From assembly GCA_014529385.2 (NCBI GenBank), contig CM043944.1, forward strand, positions 54,913,768 through 54,977,767: 64,000 nt of DNA, read 5' to 3'. Position 1 is the stretch's first letter. Each line of letters starts with the position of its first letter. The notes below the pieces were generated by a model. The model was not told the origin of the DNA, did not search any database, and saw nothing but the letters and a program-made list of their open reading frames with translations. This stretch comes from Adiantum capillus-veneris (Eukaryota > Streptophyta > Polypodiopsida > Polypodiales > Pteridaceae). The translations under genes and the position numbers were made by a program. This document shows, in pieces, positions 33,896-46,406 of this stretch.

Positions 33896-35409
33896 TTGGT
33901 AACCCGCTTGTTCTTATTGCTACTAGCCTGCCCAGTAGGCATCTGGGCAATGCTAGCATTGTTTCTTTTATTATCCTTTAGCACTTCCATAGGTGAAGGA
34001 CTATTGTGGGTAGGCACCAAGGCCAGTTCGACAACCGGGACATTCTTTTTGTTGAGGTCTAGCAGGGATTGCATGTCGTGTGCATTGACTTCCTCATCCA
34101 GACTCATGTCAGTTTGGGGTTGTTGAGCCTAAGTTGGGGGGATGAATTCACCAGACTCATCCGATTCGAAGTCCACAAACTCGTGAAGCTTGGCCAGTAT
34201 AGCGAAGCGATTCGAGGATTTTCCTTTAGGGTCCTTTTTCGTGGCATTGTTTGCCCTCTGTCTCCCTTGGTTGGGAGGACTGTGATGCTGAGTGGGTATA
34301 GGGGGTCTGGTTGGGGGGTCTGACTGAGGATGGGGGTTTGGTGCTAGGGGGTCATGAGGAGCTTTGAGTGGACATGCACGCACAAAGTGGCCTCTTTTGC
34401 CACAAAGGAAACAAGTACCAGGAAGATACTTGTACTCAATCTGCTGGTCGAGAACTTCGCCATCATCAATCCGAATTTCTATGGAAGGGGGAAGCTTGTC
34501 CGGGTGGGAGATGTCCATCTCCTCCAGAACCTGGGGATGCAGGTAGGGTTGTAGAAGTCCTGTTTTGGTCTGTCCCCTAGAACTTTGCCCAGCCGACCCG
34601 CAATAGGGGAGAGGTGGCTATACAGATGGAGGGGAATTGGTAAACTCTACCCAGACAGGGAAGTTTCTGGAAGCAGAAACCTCACGGTTGAAATCCTTGT
34701 TTCATCTAAAAAGGCAGAGAAGTGAGTTTCTTATGACCCACTGGCCATAACTCAACGCTTGAAAGGCCATGCGAAGCTCCCGAAAAACAAACAGAAAATG
34801 GTTCTTGGGTAAACACTGAATGGACTCAACTTCCAACACCCTAGAGGCCCACTGTTGTTTTACCCACGATTTGAGCAAATCCACTGGAGGACGCGGTCCT
34901 GCCAACAGCCCAACCAGTGCTTTACTTTCCAGCTCCCTCTCCACCTTTCTGACTTGAGAGGAAGGTAAAAGGATTGAGATCTTACTTGTTGAAGCTTGTC
35001 CTTTGCTCTGTTGAGCATGCTCAACGCCTAGGCAACATTGAAAAACCGGGGAGGATTGATGTACGCCTCCTCCGGGAGAAGCTCCAACAACTTCTTAATG
35101 TCCTCCTGGTGACTGGCGGACAGGGACAGGTCCATCGTGGATAGCTTTCTCCTGCAGGAGCAGGGACTGTCAAGCAGAAAGGGCTTGTCTGAGTTTATCC
35201 GTCAACTCTGGTGGAAGCACTTTGGAGATCAGGGGGTCCTCACTTGCCAGGGGTAGAGGGTGACCGATGGGGGCCAAGTGTGGGGAAGGGACATTCGGGA
35301 GCAGAAGTGATGTGCGGTGAGGCAAGGCATTAGATGTGTCCCATGCATTCCTTGAGGACGACGTGTGGGATTGGAAAGGGGGGCACGGGGAAAATGATGC
35401 GGAGAACAT
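33892..35409 (-). pseudogene. LINE ORF1 (RNA-binding, CCHC)
   Basis: Minus-strand pieces in order: a Pro/Ser-rich N-terminus from 35409, a segment with LKSWVKQQW and FLFVFRELRMAFQALSYGQW (34944-34702, DUF4283-like by pattern), a CCHC knuckle CFLCGKRGHFVRAC with a Pro-rich tail (34518-34129), and a basic C-terminus ending NKNKRVTK with TGA at 33894-33892. Several stops break the frame. ORF1 proteins of plant LINEs bind the element RNA. Its stop overlaps the ORF2 start as ATGA. Confidence 0.75.
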
Positions 35410-35507
35410 CCCGCCCTCGCGGGCAGGTACGGTGGAGCAGAAGAAGAGCTACGCCATAGCTAACTTGCTAGACGCAGGCTAACCCTAGCATCCCCCTGAA
35501 TACAAAC

Positions 35508-36111
35508 ATTTCAACTAGATTTTAAGGGTGGAGATTTAATAACCATGAAAGTTCCTTTGGGATTGGTAAGAATGTGTGTCTTACCTCAAGGAGGAACAAA
35601 TTCAACTACACATATGATGAATGGGATGAGCAAGGATAAACGTAACTTCATACTATAATTCACAAAGCCATTTCTTGATTATGTGCCCGTCAAAGGATGT
35701 GAATACAAAGAAAAAGATGAAGCTATGGATTTGAGGGGGTGGCGTAAGTTTGCTGCATACCATATCGAACACCGTGAAAAGATGTCACAAAGGTTGAAAG
35801 AAGACGATCTTACTTTTTCAAGGCAACATTCTATATTTGGAGTTAATAAGGTGTTGATTGTGAGGCATAGGTGTGGTCATGATTGTGGAAGGTCGTGTCC
35901 GCAAAAGCCGAACGCAATAAAAAATATGAAAGAAATATGTACCACTATAAGAGGAAAAATACAAAACCACCCCTATTGTCGCAAATTCACAAATGAAAAT
36001 GGAGAGAGAAAAATTTGCGCTTGCGGTAATAGATGCGGCAATGGTTTGCCCGCAATAAATGCGATAATGCTTATGTTGTCATATCATGGCATGTGTATAA
36101 TGTTAAAATAA
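35508..36111 (+). pseudogene. Ty3/gypsy pol relic, 3' part (continues 29309-29952)
   Basis: Directly after the LINE target duplication the RT resumes: ITMKVPLGLVRMCVLPQGG (palm entry), MMNGMSK, a stop near 35655, then VPVKGCEYKEKDEAMDLRGW, an RT thumb-type segment and GVNKVLIVRHRCG. The FLDD catalytic region is degraded. It ends at a stop at 36109. Same family as the RT/RNase H relic at 56041-56860, judging by shared VKGCE- and HLCG-type blocks. Confidence 0.7.
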
Positions 36112-36715
36112 AATATATAACTCATTCTCAATGGTTTTTATGTGTGGGACCAAATGCTACAATGTACATAGTGTGATATATGCAAAAACGGATGCCATGG
36201 TTGCATGCGTGTGCATACCTTGCTAGACAGGTGAGGCCAAGGATGTGGCACTATTGCATGTTTTACCACACAAAAGCATGCCTAATTTTCTGTAGGAATG
36301 TTCAAATGTCAAGTGTTTCCTAAGTGGCATGCTCATTTTTCCTAAAAAGCTCAATGCGGGCAATCTTGGTCAAAAATAGCAGGTTTCATGCGTAACTGTA
36401 AATGATAGTTTCAAAATGATTGCCAAGTGATAAAATGAGGTTCAACATGAAATTTGATCCCAATGGAAGTTTTTCCACAATATTAGGGACTTTTTCTAGC
36501 TCATTGTGGTATTTTACGAACAAAAAGGAGTATTTTTGGACTAAAAAGTGCTCAAAATTCCACATCAATGATGTTGCTGTCATTTCTCAAGCAAAGAGGG
36601 AAGTTTGAGAGCCAAGAATGCGCTCATTTAGGCATAGAAGCAAGGAGATGCAACCATTTCAATCCAAGGTGCTAATGCAGTCCTATACTGCTTCCACTAT
36701 GTGTTCAAGGTTGTG
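36112..36715. other. No gene recognised
   Basis: AT-rich DNA between the gypsy relic and the Copia-D insertion; probably further decayed element sequence. Confidence 0.4.
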
Positions 36716-36720
36716 AGGCC

Positions 36721-36873
36721 TGTTGGGGTATAAAGCCCAATGTGGTCGCCCAGGTAAGTGGGCGGGCCGCCAGGTATGTACACATATTCTTTTGTAAAAA
36801 CCTAATAAGAACTCACTATGCTCTACACATTACAGTAGAGCGAGTTCACCATATCGTCGTGCTCTTCTTCTCG

Positions 36874-36922
<49 letters not shown>

Positions 36923-36948
36923 GTCGCACTTCCTCTCGTACTCCTTCA
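36721..36948 (+). repeat. Copia-D 5' LTR
   Basis: 228 bp, TGTTGGGGTATAAAGCCCAA to CTCCTTCA. Contains a TATAAA only 8 bp from its start and a (CT)n run at about 36872-36920 that is much longer than in the 3' copies, explaining the 34-bp length difference. Preceded by AGGCC. Confidence 0.92.
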
Positions 36949-36950
36949 AC

Positions 36951-36962
36951 TGGTATCAGAGC
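36951..36962 (+). promoter_or_regulatory. Copia-D primer binding site
   Basis: TGGTATCAGAGC, two bases after the LTR end; initiator tRNA-Met type. The surrounding CTGGTATCAG is itself a small imperfect palindrome, relevant to the inverted LTR at the other end. Confidence 0.9.
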
Positions 36963-38044
36963 TCAGATCGAGGCTCGGGATAGCACTGCAGGAGGCTAGA
37001 GTCACTAGCTCAGATTGGAGTGAAATTCGACAGGCAAAAACACGGCCCCAAATCTTGTAGGTGATCCCGTAGGGCTTGGTGTGCTCAGAATTTCATTCTG
37101 AGGTCAACTCGGTCACTGTTCGACTTCGACAAAGGTCTGCGCAGGCCATTTTCGACTACGTGGTCTCAGCGGGTGCAGATCCGACTCTGCAAATTTGGGG
37201 TTTTCGGCCTACGACTGCAGGTGCTGAGGATATCGACACTCCCAGATTGTTGATTTGTGGTTGTCTACACATCGAAGGACGGCTCACAGTTCTTGGAGGC
37301 GTGTCACATACGACACGGGCGCATCTACACACAGACTGTAGGCGGCAACCACTAGTTCATCAGGTAGCTTCTGTTTGCTTCTTGATATTCCAAATTTCAT
37401 CCTGACATTGCAGGTACTTCCACATGGGATGTATTGTCAGAGATGATGTATGTTTGTTCAGGGTTTGCTGGCAAGGAGTCACGCAGCAAACAACCGCCGC
37501 AGCGGTTACAGCATATAGTGGGAAATTTGTGGATGTATGACTTTGTGGGATGTCTATGTATTGTCAAATTTACTGCAGCCTTTGTTGAGGGTCGAGTGAG
37601 GTTTTATTGAGCTGGGGGATTCTCGAATGTTGAGATCCTTTCAGTGATACAGGTCTTGGAGCGATCCCTCGAGCACCCTTAGATAGGCAGCTAGGATGTA
37701 TTGACTGTGAGTTAGACAGTTGGGATTGCATCTTTGCTTTACTGCCGTTGAGGCATTGTCGCAGTCTATGCTTACAGGACAGTGACAGGACAGTCAGAGA
37801 CAGTACAGGTGCAGGACAGGTTTACCCACAGCTTACAGTGTTAGAGAGACAGTGGTTTTTTGAGTTGTTTTTTGGTCTGTTTTTAGTACACCAGAGCCAT
37901 TTTACAAAGGAGACTGCCAAAATTTCTGCAGAATCTGAAGCTTTCTTGGTTCATTTGACAGGTTGATATTGGTTCAGAGGTCAATTTACAGGGGAAACTC
38001 TGCCGAATTTTTCCCAAGAAAGTAAACTACTGTGAAGCATAGCT

Positions 38045-39508
38045 ATGGCTGGATCACAGGACACTGCTCTTTACAATATCAAGAAGCTGGATGGAACCAA
38101 TTTCCCATTGTGGAAGAAGCAGATTTGGCACGTGTTGGTACAAAAGAAGCAGATAAAACCTATAAATCTCAAGGGGATAAAACCAGAAGATATGGACGAA
38201 GATGAATGGAGCGAAATGGATGAATTGGCACTTTCTACCATTATGCTGACTTTGGCAGAAAGCGTTTACTTCAATGTAGCAGACGAGATGTCGGCTTATC
38301 AAGCATGGTTAAAGCTAAGTAATCTTTATGAGAAGAAGAGTGCAGCTTCACAGGTATACTGGCTTAAGAAGCATGTTGACTTGAAGATAAAAGAAGGGAC
38401 ACCTATGTCCGATCATCTGAATGAATTCAACACAATCTATAGTCAGTTGTCAGCTCAAGGTGTCAAGTTTGATGAACCTGTTAGAGCTATGTTCCTGTTG
38501 ATCACATTGCCGGAAAGTTGGGACACTTTTCGTACAAATTTGAGTAATTCTACACCTCCAGATGGTTTGAACATAGCAGGTGTAGAAGGAAGTCTGCTTA
38601 CTGAAGAAACCAATAGAAAGACAATGGACAAAGGCAAAGGAACACCTTTAGTTGTCAAGGGAAGGACCAAAGAAAAGTACAAAGGTGGAAAGAGGAATCA
38701 GTCTCGTAGCAAGTCCCGCAATGCTAAAGGCAAGAGTGACATAGAATGCTACCATTGTGGCAAGAAGGGTCACATGAAAAGAGACTGTAGAGAATGGAAA
38801 GCAGAAAAAGGCAAAGAGAAATCTGAAGACCATGGTGAGAAGAACAAGTCCTCAGTGTCCAAGGGTTCTATGACAGTAGCACATGGAGTAAAGTCTGGAG
38901 GAATTTACATGATTTATGTATCAAATGTCTCTAAAAATGTAATCAATGTAACCGAGCAGCCGAACGCTTCTTTGTGGCATAGCCGGTTAGGACATATGTC
39001 CAAGAAGGGAATGGAAATCTTGTCTCGTTCTAGTTATTTGCCTGGCTTTTCATTTAATGATTTTGAATTCTGTGAACATTGTCTGTATGGTAAGCAAACA
39101 CAGCAGCCACATAAGCATAGAAGCACTAGAAGAGATACACAGTTGGCACTTGTTCATAGTGATTTGTGTGGACCTATGCCTAACCTATCTCTAGGGGGAG
39201 CTTCTTACTTTATGACATTTATAGATGATTACTCGAGAAAAGTATGGGTTTACTTTCTCAAGCACAAGGATGAAGCGTTTAGTGTGTTCAAAACGTTTGT
39301 GACACTTGTGGAGAATCAGAGTGGCAAGAAGCTTAAATGCTTACGCACTGACAATGGTGGAGAGTATGTTTCAAAGGCCTTTCAGGACTTTTGTGAGTCA
39401 AAAGGTATAAAACGTGAACTTACTGCTCCTTACAATCCTCCTCAAAATGGTGTTGCTGAGAGGATGAATAGGGACCATACAAGAGAAGGTCAAAAGTATG
39501 TTGTCTAA
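38045..39508 (+). pseudogene. Copia-D gag and integrase (protease deleted)
   Basis: 487 codons from ATG 38045. Gag head LDGTNFPLWKKQIWHVL and the UBN2-like body (residues 1-190), CCHC knuckle CYHCGKKGHMKRDC (residue 235), then SKGSMTVAHGVKSGGIY and the GAG-pre-integrase LWHSRLGHMSKKGMEIL (residue 310), and integrase core with HSDLCGPM, RTDNGGEY and NGVAERMNR (to about 475). Copia elements normally have a DSGA(S/T) protease between knuckle and pre-integrase; it is absent, with the two flanks joined in frame. A one-base shift near 39470 moves integrase into the next frame. Confidence 0.88.
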
Positions 39509-40683
39509 TGCACAGCTTCCAAATGGGTTTTGGGCTGAAGCTGTATCAACAGCTATTCATCTTGTAAATAGATCTCCTAGCAAGGTTTTGCAGAAGGATT
39601 CAGTCCCAGAGATGGTATGGTCAGGCAAAATGTCCTCATACAAGCATCTCAGAGTCTTTGGCTGTGAGGCATATACTCACGTTCCAAAGGAATTTAGGAA
39701 CAAACTTGAGCCAAAGAGTAGAAAGTGCATCTTTCTAGGCTATGGTAATTCTGGTGAGATGGGGTACAGACTTTGGGATCCCGAATCCAGAAAGGTTGTC
39801 CGTAGCAATGATGTTCACTTTAATGAATCCAAATATCATTCTAAACCAGAGAGGGTTGAGGAGATTAGAAGAGTTGTCTTCCAAGAAGATGGACCTGCAC
39901 GTGCAAGACAAAATGTCAGGGCTCAAGAGGAGCAAGGACAGGATAGAGTGGAACCACAGGTTGTGGCTGAGCCTGAGCCACCTATTGTGCGTAGATCTGG
40001 ACGTGTCCCGTGACCTCCTGATAGGTTTGTTCCATCTATGAACTATGTCATGTTGACTGATTGCAATGAGCCTTCATGTTACAAGGAAGAAGTGCAAATG
40101 AAGGACTCTGGGAATTGGCAATTGGCCATGCAGTCAGAGATGACAGCTCTGCATAAAAACAAGACATGGAAGCTAGTTAAATTACCACAGGGCAAAAAGG
40201 CTCTACCTTGCAAATGGGTTTACAGGTATAAGATCACCGCTCATGATAGTCAGCCAAAGTACAAAGCAAGGCTTGTTGCCAAGGGCTTTAAGCAAGAACA
40301 AGGCATTGACTTTGATGAAGTCTTCTCTTCGGTGGTCAAGATGACTACATTGAGATGCTTTCTTGCATTGGTTGCCATATTAGATTTGGTGTTGCACCAA
40401 ATGGATGTCAAGATAACGTTCTTGCATGGTGATTTAGATGTGGAAATTTACATGCAGCAGCCAGAAGGGTTTGTTGAGAAAGGCAAGGAAGATTGGGTAT
40501 GCCAGTTGTTAAAGAGTCTTTATGGCTTAAAACAATCACCGAGGGCATGGTACCATAAATTCCACAAGTTTATGCTTTAAATCGTTTGACATGAAAGACA
40601 TGGGTGAGGCAAGTCATATAGTTGGTATGCGCATTGAGAGAGACAGATCAAAGAAGTTGATTTGGTTATCTCAAACAGAGTAT
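39498..40683 (+). pseudogene. Copia-D integrase C-terminus and RT, active site deleted
   Basis: Continues the integrase (LPNGFWAEAVSTAIHLVNRSP) to 40013, where a TGA follows RSGRVP, then RT from 40038 in the same frame: [58 protein letters not shown]. After KFHKFML (40577) the sequence jumps directly to the FDMKDMGEASHIVGM region in a shifted frame. The block that should hold the catalytic YVDD is missing. The text stops at LSQTEY, where the Tat-like element starts (40684). Confidence 0.88.
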
Positions 40684-40898
40684 TGACGGGAGCAAAGCGA
40701 ACCCCGAACCCCCGACGGCCTCTAAAACACCGGGGGATCAAATGGAGCGCCTCGAGCCTGTCATGGTAAAGCAAACAGGGGGCACCACCTAGCTTCAGTG
40801 GCTAGGACGCAAACAACACACCACCATAACAAAGTTTTCATCCAAGAGAGATGGATGCTTGGGAGTAATGATGAAGAGGAAAGGGAATGAGATCAAGT

Positions 40899-40948
<50 letters not shown>

Positions 40949-42259
40949 GGGAGGGGGTATAGCGGTTTAGTACTTAGGCACCACAAAAGGATGGCGAATC
41001 CGCACACCCTTCACACATACACAAGCTCACTCCAAAACACAAGACAAGGTGGCGATTCCGCACACCTCACATGGGCAAAACATTGCAAGAAAACATACTC
41101 ACAAAACCTCAAGCTTTATTTAGAGAATTAGGCGATGAAATGGGGAGCATAGGGTAGGGGAATGAGAAGGGAGAGAGTGGTAGAGTACATGGCGGATAGG
41201 TGGGAGTTGATGGCGAAGACTCGCACGAGGATTATGGCCACCTTCCTTCATTTAGTTGCCCTTCATCTTCCATAGCCAAAGGTGTAGAGGTCATACTCAA
41301 GACAAGCATGGTGATTGCGGTGATGGTGATGGTGTGGGTGTGTGTGTGTGCACTAGGCACACACAGTGCATAGTGTGTTCTTTGGTGATGTTGTGTGTTT
41401 TTGTGTGATGGTGACCCCTCTTTATATAGGGGAGGAGGGGGGAGAAATTCTAGAATTTAGAAATGAAGAAATCATTATCTACATAGGCCATGTGACTGTG
41501 GGCCCCACTTGTCTGGCTGTGTGTATATGTGCCAGAACAGCAGTCTCATGAGAGAGAGACTAAGAGAGAGAGATGGGTTGATGAAAAAAAGTGAGAGGTG
41601 ACATGGAGAATAAAGTAATTACAAGAGGGGAGAGAGAGGAGTGTGTTCAGAGGTGAATCTGTGTGCAGATGTGTGTGAACACAAGAAAAATCAGGTAACC
41701 ACCGGGTGGGGATGGGTCTGTGGGCACCTTTTTCAGTGAAACTGAGTGTGTGTGAGTGTGGGGGAGGTTATTTAGCTACAAGACAAGAGACATGGCGCAC
41801 TTTGGAGAGAGAGGGGGGTATTTGGGTCATGGGATATGATAGGAGAGAGAAAGAGGGGGTGGGGTATACTATTTTGGAAGATAGGGTAAGTTGCATGTGA
41901 GTTGGTGCATTATTGGTGAGTTATAATGCATTATTGGTGAGAGGTGGGGTAGCTTGAGGGGAGAGAGAAAGGAGAAAGGACAAGGGGAAGAGAGAGGGGG
42001 TTGACCTTTTGAGTGGAGGAGAGGAAAAGGGACACACGGCGGGGCAATAGTGAAGAAAAAGGAGGCAAGGTGGGGATGGGCTACCCCGCAGGCATGAGGT
42101 GGCCTATTTTACCTTTCTTATATATTTAAATAATCATACTTTATTTTTTTCTTACTTTTTCCAATGCCTTTTATCACTCCCTCCCTAAGAGGGGGTTTTC
42201 ATGGGGTGGGGACGAGAGAAGAGGGGTATGGGAGCTTGGCTTGTGAAAAGCCCCCATCA
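40684..42259 (-). repeat. Tat-like element 3' LTR
   Basis: 1576 bp. On the plus strand it starts TGACGGGAGC and ends AGCCCCCATCA. Contains (GA)n at about 40905-40946, a GTGATGGTGATGG region and GA-rich stretches. A polypurine tract AAAAGGGGAGGGCTAA (minus strand, about 42260-42275) lies just inside. Confidence 0.92.
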
Positions 42260-42287
42260 TTAGCCCTCCCCTTTTGGCTAGAGGCAT

Positions 42288-44519
42288 TCATGTCTCTAGC
42301 TCATCTGTTTGATCATTATCGTCAGAGGTGGCGGCTGATGGTGTGTCCTCATCTGGAATGTCAATTGGTGGAGCCTGGTCAAATTGAAGAAAATAAGGTT
42401 TAAGTTGCCAACCATTTACCCTGGTTTTATGAAGTTTTCTATCAGCCTCCATAAGCTGGTAGCTTCCATTGGCATACTTTTTCCTGATGATGAAAGGACC
42501 TTCCCATCGGAGTAGGAGTTTCTTATCCTTGCGCGTGTCGAAGCGATTGTCGTAGCGGAGCACCAACATTCCTTTCTTCAATTCTTTTTTCCGGAGATGC
42601 TCGTTAAAACTAAGCCGTCTATGCTCTGCTTGTGCTGCATAATAATTTATTGCTTCTTCTCTGTCCAGCTGCAGTCTTTCCAAGTTGATGATGTGATCTC
42701 TCAAATGCATGTTGGGCTGTTGAAGCTGGCTTGCCATTACTCTTAGACTTTGTAGTTGCACTTCAATGGGCAAGATTGCTTCCTTACCAAATACTAGATG
42801 ATACGTGTGAATCCCAAGGATGTACGAAATGAAGTTCTGTAGGCCCATAAAGCTGGTAGTAGATACTTATCCCAGTCTCCAGGATGATTGTTTACCTGCT
42901 TGGTAATAATTTTAGAAACCATTCCATTTCTTTTCAACTAGGCCATTACATTGAGGGTAATATGGTAAAGAGTGCCTCCTTGTAATGCCCAGTTTCTGCA
43001 TTAATTCTCCTACCAAGTCTGCTCTGAAACCTGGCCCTCTATCAGAGATGATCTCTAAAGTTGTGCCAAACCTACAACATATGTGCTCGTAGATAAATTT
43101 AGCTACCTCTACCGCTGTGATTCTAGTGGTGGCTGTAGCCTCTGCCCATCTAGTCATGTAGTCGACCCCCATGATAATGTAGAATTTTCCTGAGTTGGCC
43201 CTAGGTAATGGCCCAATGGCATCAATACCCCATTTTTCAAATGGGCCATATGAGAGAATAGGTGTCTGTGGTTCAGGCATAAGTAACCTAGTGCCGGCCT
43301 TTTGACACAACTTACACGTTTTGCACCAGTGGTGTACATCACGGTTGAGGCTAGGCCATATGAAGCCTGCCTGCAAGATTTTCCTACTTGTTATGTATAG
43401 GACAAAGTGACCACCACAAACCCCGTCGTGACAACTAGAAATTACTCCCGTGCTTTCCTGAGAGAGAGGGACCTTCCTGAGTATTTGGTCCTTACCCTTA
43501 CAGTACAAACCATCATTGATGAGTCGATACCTTGTGGCCTTCCGCGTCAGCCATTGCTTCTGTCCCTTTGTTAAATCTGATGGGCATTCTCCTGTTTCCA
43601 AAAAATGCATGATGTCAGACAAGGCATCACTACCTTGAAATAGAGGGAGCTTTAGCTTTATTGCTCCAACCACCACTTCCTGTAGTCTTTCACTTGCTAG
43701 GGCATCTGCTTCTTGGTTTTGAGCCCTTGGGATATGGTGTATTTGAACTTCTTCAAACTTACCCAACAAGGTTTTTACACCACTTAAGTGAGTCCTTAAA
43801 CTAGGATTCTTGCATGTCCACACTCCATTTACTTGCCTTACCAGAAGTAGAGCATCCCCAAATACATTAAGGCGTTGTACACCTTGTGAGACGCACCATT
43901 GTAGACCCTTGGTTAGTGCTGCATACTCAGCTTCATTGTTAGAATGTGAATCTAACAATTGGCCCAACGAAAATACCTTTGTCCCTTTGTCATCAAAGAC
44001 CACTATGCCTGCAGCTGCTTTGTCGGATGCTCGCTTGTAGGCTCCATCAAAGTAGAGAGAGTATGCTCCTTCTACCATCGGTGGTACTGGAGGTAATCGG
44101 ACTTCTCCTTCCTTAGATTGCTTCTCCTTCCCTTCAAAGACTTGGTAGGTCATGAGTCCCCCCAAACTTGCCCTTGTCGTGCTTTCTACCTGTACCATGT
44201 AGTCAAACTCTTGCAGACGAACTAGCCATTTAGTAATTCTAGCAGACACATCCATGTGTTGTACAACATAGGGAAATATTTCATCCGTGGTTAGAATCAC
44301 AGATTTCTTAGGCAGCAAATATGACCTAAACTTTGTAGTTGCAAATCTAAGAGCTAGGACTAAGTGTTCCACATGGGTGAAACCTTTCTCTCCTGCTGTC
44401 AACATTCGACTAGAGAAGTAGATTGGCCTCATGAAAGATGTCGTCGTATCCTTTTGGAGTAGCACAGCCCCCAATGAGTCATCAACAACACTTGAGGTGA
44501 CATAGAATTTTTCATCCTA
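42288..44519 (-). pseudogene. Tat-like pol 3' half: RNase H, second RNase H, integrase
   Basis: Same frame as the upstream protease-RT, separated by a TAG at 44520-44522 and stops between 42914 and 42849. Order on the minus strand: RNase H (GAVLLQKD, TTDEIFPYVV; about 44474-44180), a second archaeal-type RNase H beginning YSLYFDGAYKR with NNEAEYAAL and VFGDALLLVRQVNG (about 44060-43680), integrase zinc finger ending CKTCKLCQKAG (about 43310), DDE core with GIDAIGPLP, ISDRGPGFR and NGLVEKKW (43240-42920), then an integrase tail with RWEGPF and YQLMEADRK (42848-42288). The second RNase H has the D-E-D pattern expected of a duplicated domain. Confidence 0.87.
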
Positions 44520-46406
44520 CTAAGGTGGTGAGATAGTTGGCAGAGTGGCTAAGACCTCCTTTACCTTGTTGTAGTGATGTTCGCTTTCCTCGTCCCAAGT
44601 GAAAGTTGATCTTTGAGTGAGTTGTTGCAGTGGTAGAACAAGTTGTGATAGTAGATGTATGAATCTACTTAAGTACCTCACCTTCTGTAGAAAAGAGACC
44701 AGTTGGCGTGCGGTCGTTGGTGAAGGTAGGGCTATGAGTGCAGACACCTTACTTGGGTCGGCGTTGATACCTTTCGCTGAAATTTCATGGCCTAGTAGAA
44801 TGACTTTACTCTCCCCAATGTGGCATTTATCCACATTTAATTGCCCACCTAGGCTCTGCAACCTGGCCAAACCTTCAGTTACCTTTTCTAAATGTGAAAT
44901 ACGGGAGCTATATATACAAAAATCATCAATGAACACTCTTATGGATGTTCCAAAGAACGGTTGAAAAACATATGTGACATATCTTTGGAATGTGGCAGGT
45001 GCATTTGTGAGACCAAATGGCATAACCCTGTATGCAAAACAACCCCATGGCGTGATAAAAGTGGTTTTTAGCTGATCTTCCAAGGCTATGCGTATTTGAA
45101 AGTATCCAGAATAACCATCACAGACGGTATAGCATTCAAAACCCGCTACTTCATTCAGAATTTCATCCAAGAAAGGGAGAGGAAAGTGGTCTCTCTTTGT
45201 AGTTGCATTTAGTGGTTTGTAGTCAACACAGACCCTCCACTTACCATTCTTCTTAGGCGTCACCACTACGGGTGACACCCATTCTGAGTTTTCTACAGGA
45301 TAGATGAATCCCTCCTCCAGCAGTTTCCTTACCTCGGCCAAGAGTGCCTTTTCTTGTATGACCCCCAATCGTCGTAGCTTTTGCACAACTGGTTTTACCC
45401 CTTCCTTCAGCTTAATATGATGTTCCACCACTGTAATGCCTGTGATTCTTTCATAGTTGTCAATCAACAGGTTAGGACATCCCATCAACATTTGCAAAAA
45501 ACCATCTTTCTCCTCAAGTGTTAATTCCGTAGACAACATACCCTTCAACCTACTTCCTCCTAGGCCAGGTGATTTGCTCTCCTTTTCATTGGGTTGCCCT
45601 TTTGGTGATGGATCACCAGTTGTGCTTACCCTTTGTGGATCTTTCATAATGATACCCATCACATCAATGGAACTATCACTTTCGTCGGTGGATGTGGTCT
45701 CCTCCTCAGAACTGGAAGATTCGCTAGTGGTTTCATCTGCCGATGTTTCCAGATTCATTTGCTTCTGCTTGCCAATCCTCATGTCGTAGTAGATTGTCTC
45801 CCCTTTCTTACCGGTCATGCGTAGAAGGCCAGTACCCCAGTCCTGTTTTGCCTTCATGGCCATCAACCATGGCCTTCCCAAAATTAGTGGATAGCCCTCC
45901 CCCTTAGTAGGCATTACAAAAACATCTACCTCTACCTCAGTGTTGAAAGCTTTGATTTTCACGGCACTTACCACACCCACACACTTTACTTTTGCGTTGT
46001 TTGCCATCTTTGCCTTGCATGGAGAAGGCCTGTCAACCTTGAGCCCTAATCGAAGCATCATAGCTTCGCTCATTACACAGATTTGTGCACCTCCATCAAT
46101 GTAGGTGTTTCCAACCCTCTTTCCTTTTATGTTTACGTTTACAATTGGAAGGATGTCATCCATGTTGCATCCCGAAATTGCTCCGGCTACCTTTGTTTTG
46201 GAGCGTCTTGTACTTACCATTTTAGACCATTGTCGCCTTACTTTTGGTGCAAGATGTAGCAGCTGTGGCCATGTAATCTTCGGTCCTTGCTCTGCCACAT
46301 CCAATGTTAGATCATAGGGCTTAGAACTTTCCCCTAGCGATGCCCAATTTCCGTCGTGGCCTGGATGGCCTCTTGCTAGTTTCTCCTCTCGTGCTTCTCT
46401 CATCAT
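44520..46406 (-). pseudogene. Tat-like pol 5' half: protease and reverse transcriptase
   Basis: 628 codons open. Protease at residue about 104 (TYIDGGAQICVMSEAM), acidic linker at 230-300, RT from about 360 with WRVCVDYKPLN, VMPFGLTNAPATFQRYV and catalytic FIDDFCIYSS near 44930, then the RT thumb with LLGHEISAKGI. It begins in overlap with the end of gag in another frame (46321-46406). Ends at TAG 44522-44520. Confidence 0.87.

Larger units (their letters stand above)
29963..35497 (-). mobile_element. L1-type LINE retrotransposon, apparently full length
   Basis: Minus-strand element of about 5.5 kb. Its 3' poly(A) appears as a run of T at 29963-29978; its 5' end starts AGGGGGATGCTAGGG at 35497. 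GAATACAAAC is duplicated at 29953-29962 and 35498-35507, a perfect 10-bp target-site duplication. ORF1 (zinc-knuckle protein) and ORF2 (endonuclease, RT, zinc-binding C-terminus) are in the plant L1 order. It interrupts a gypsy pol relic that continues on both sides. Confidence 0.92.

Noticed and set aside
40795-42050. ORFs inside the Tat-like LTR (also repeated in the other LTR)
   Set aside because: They lie in LTR sequence, are duplicated with it, and encode low-complexity peptides.
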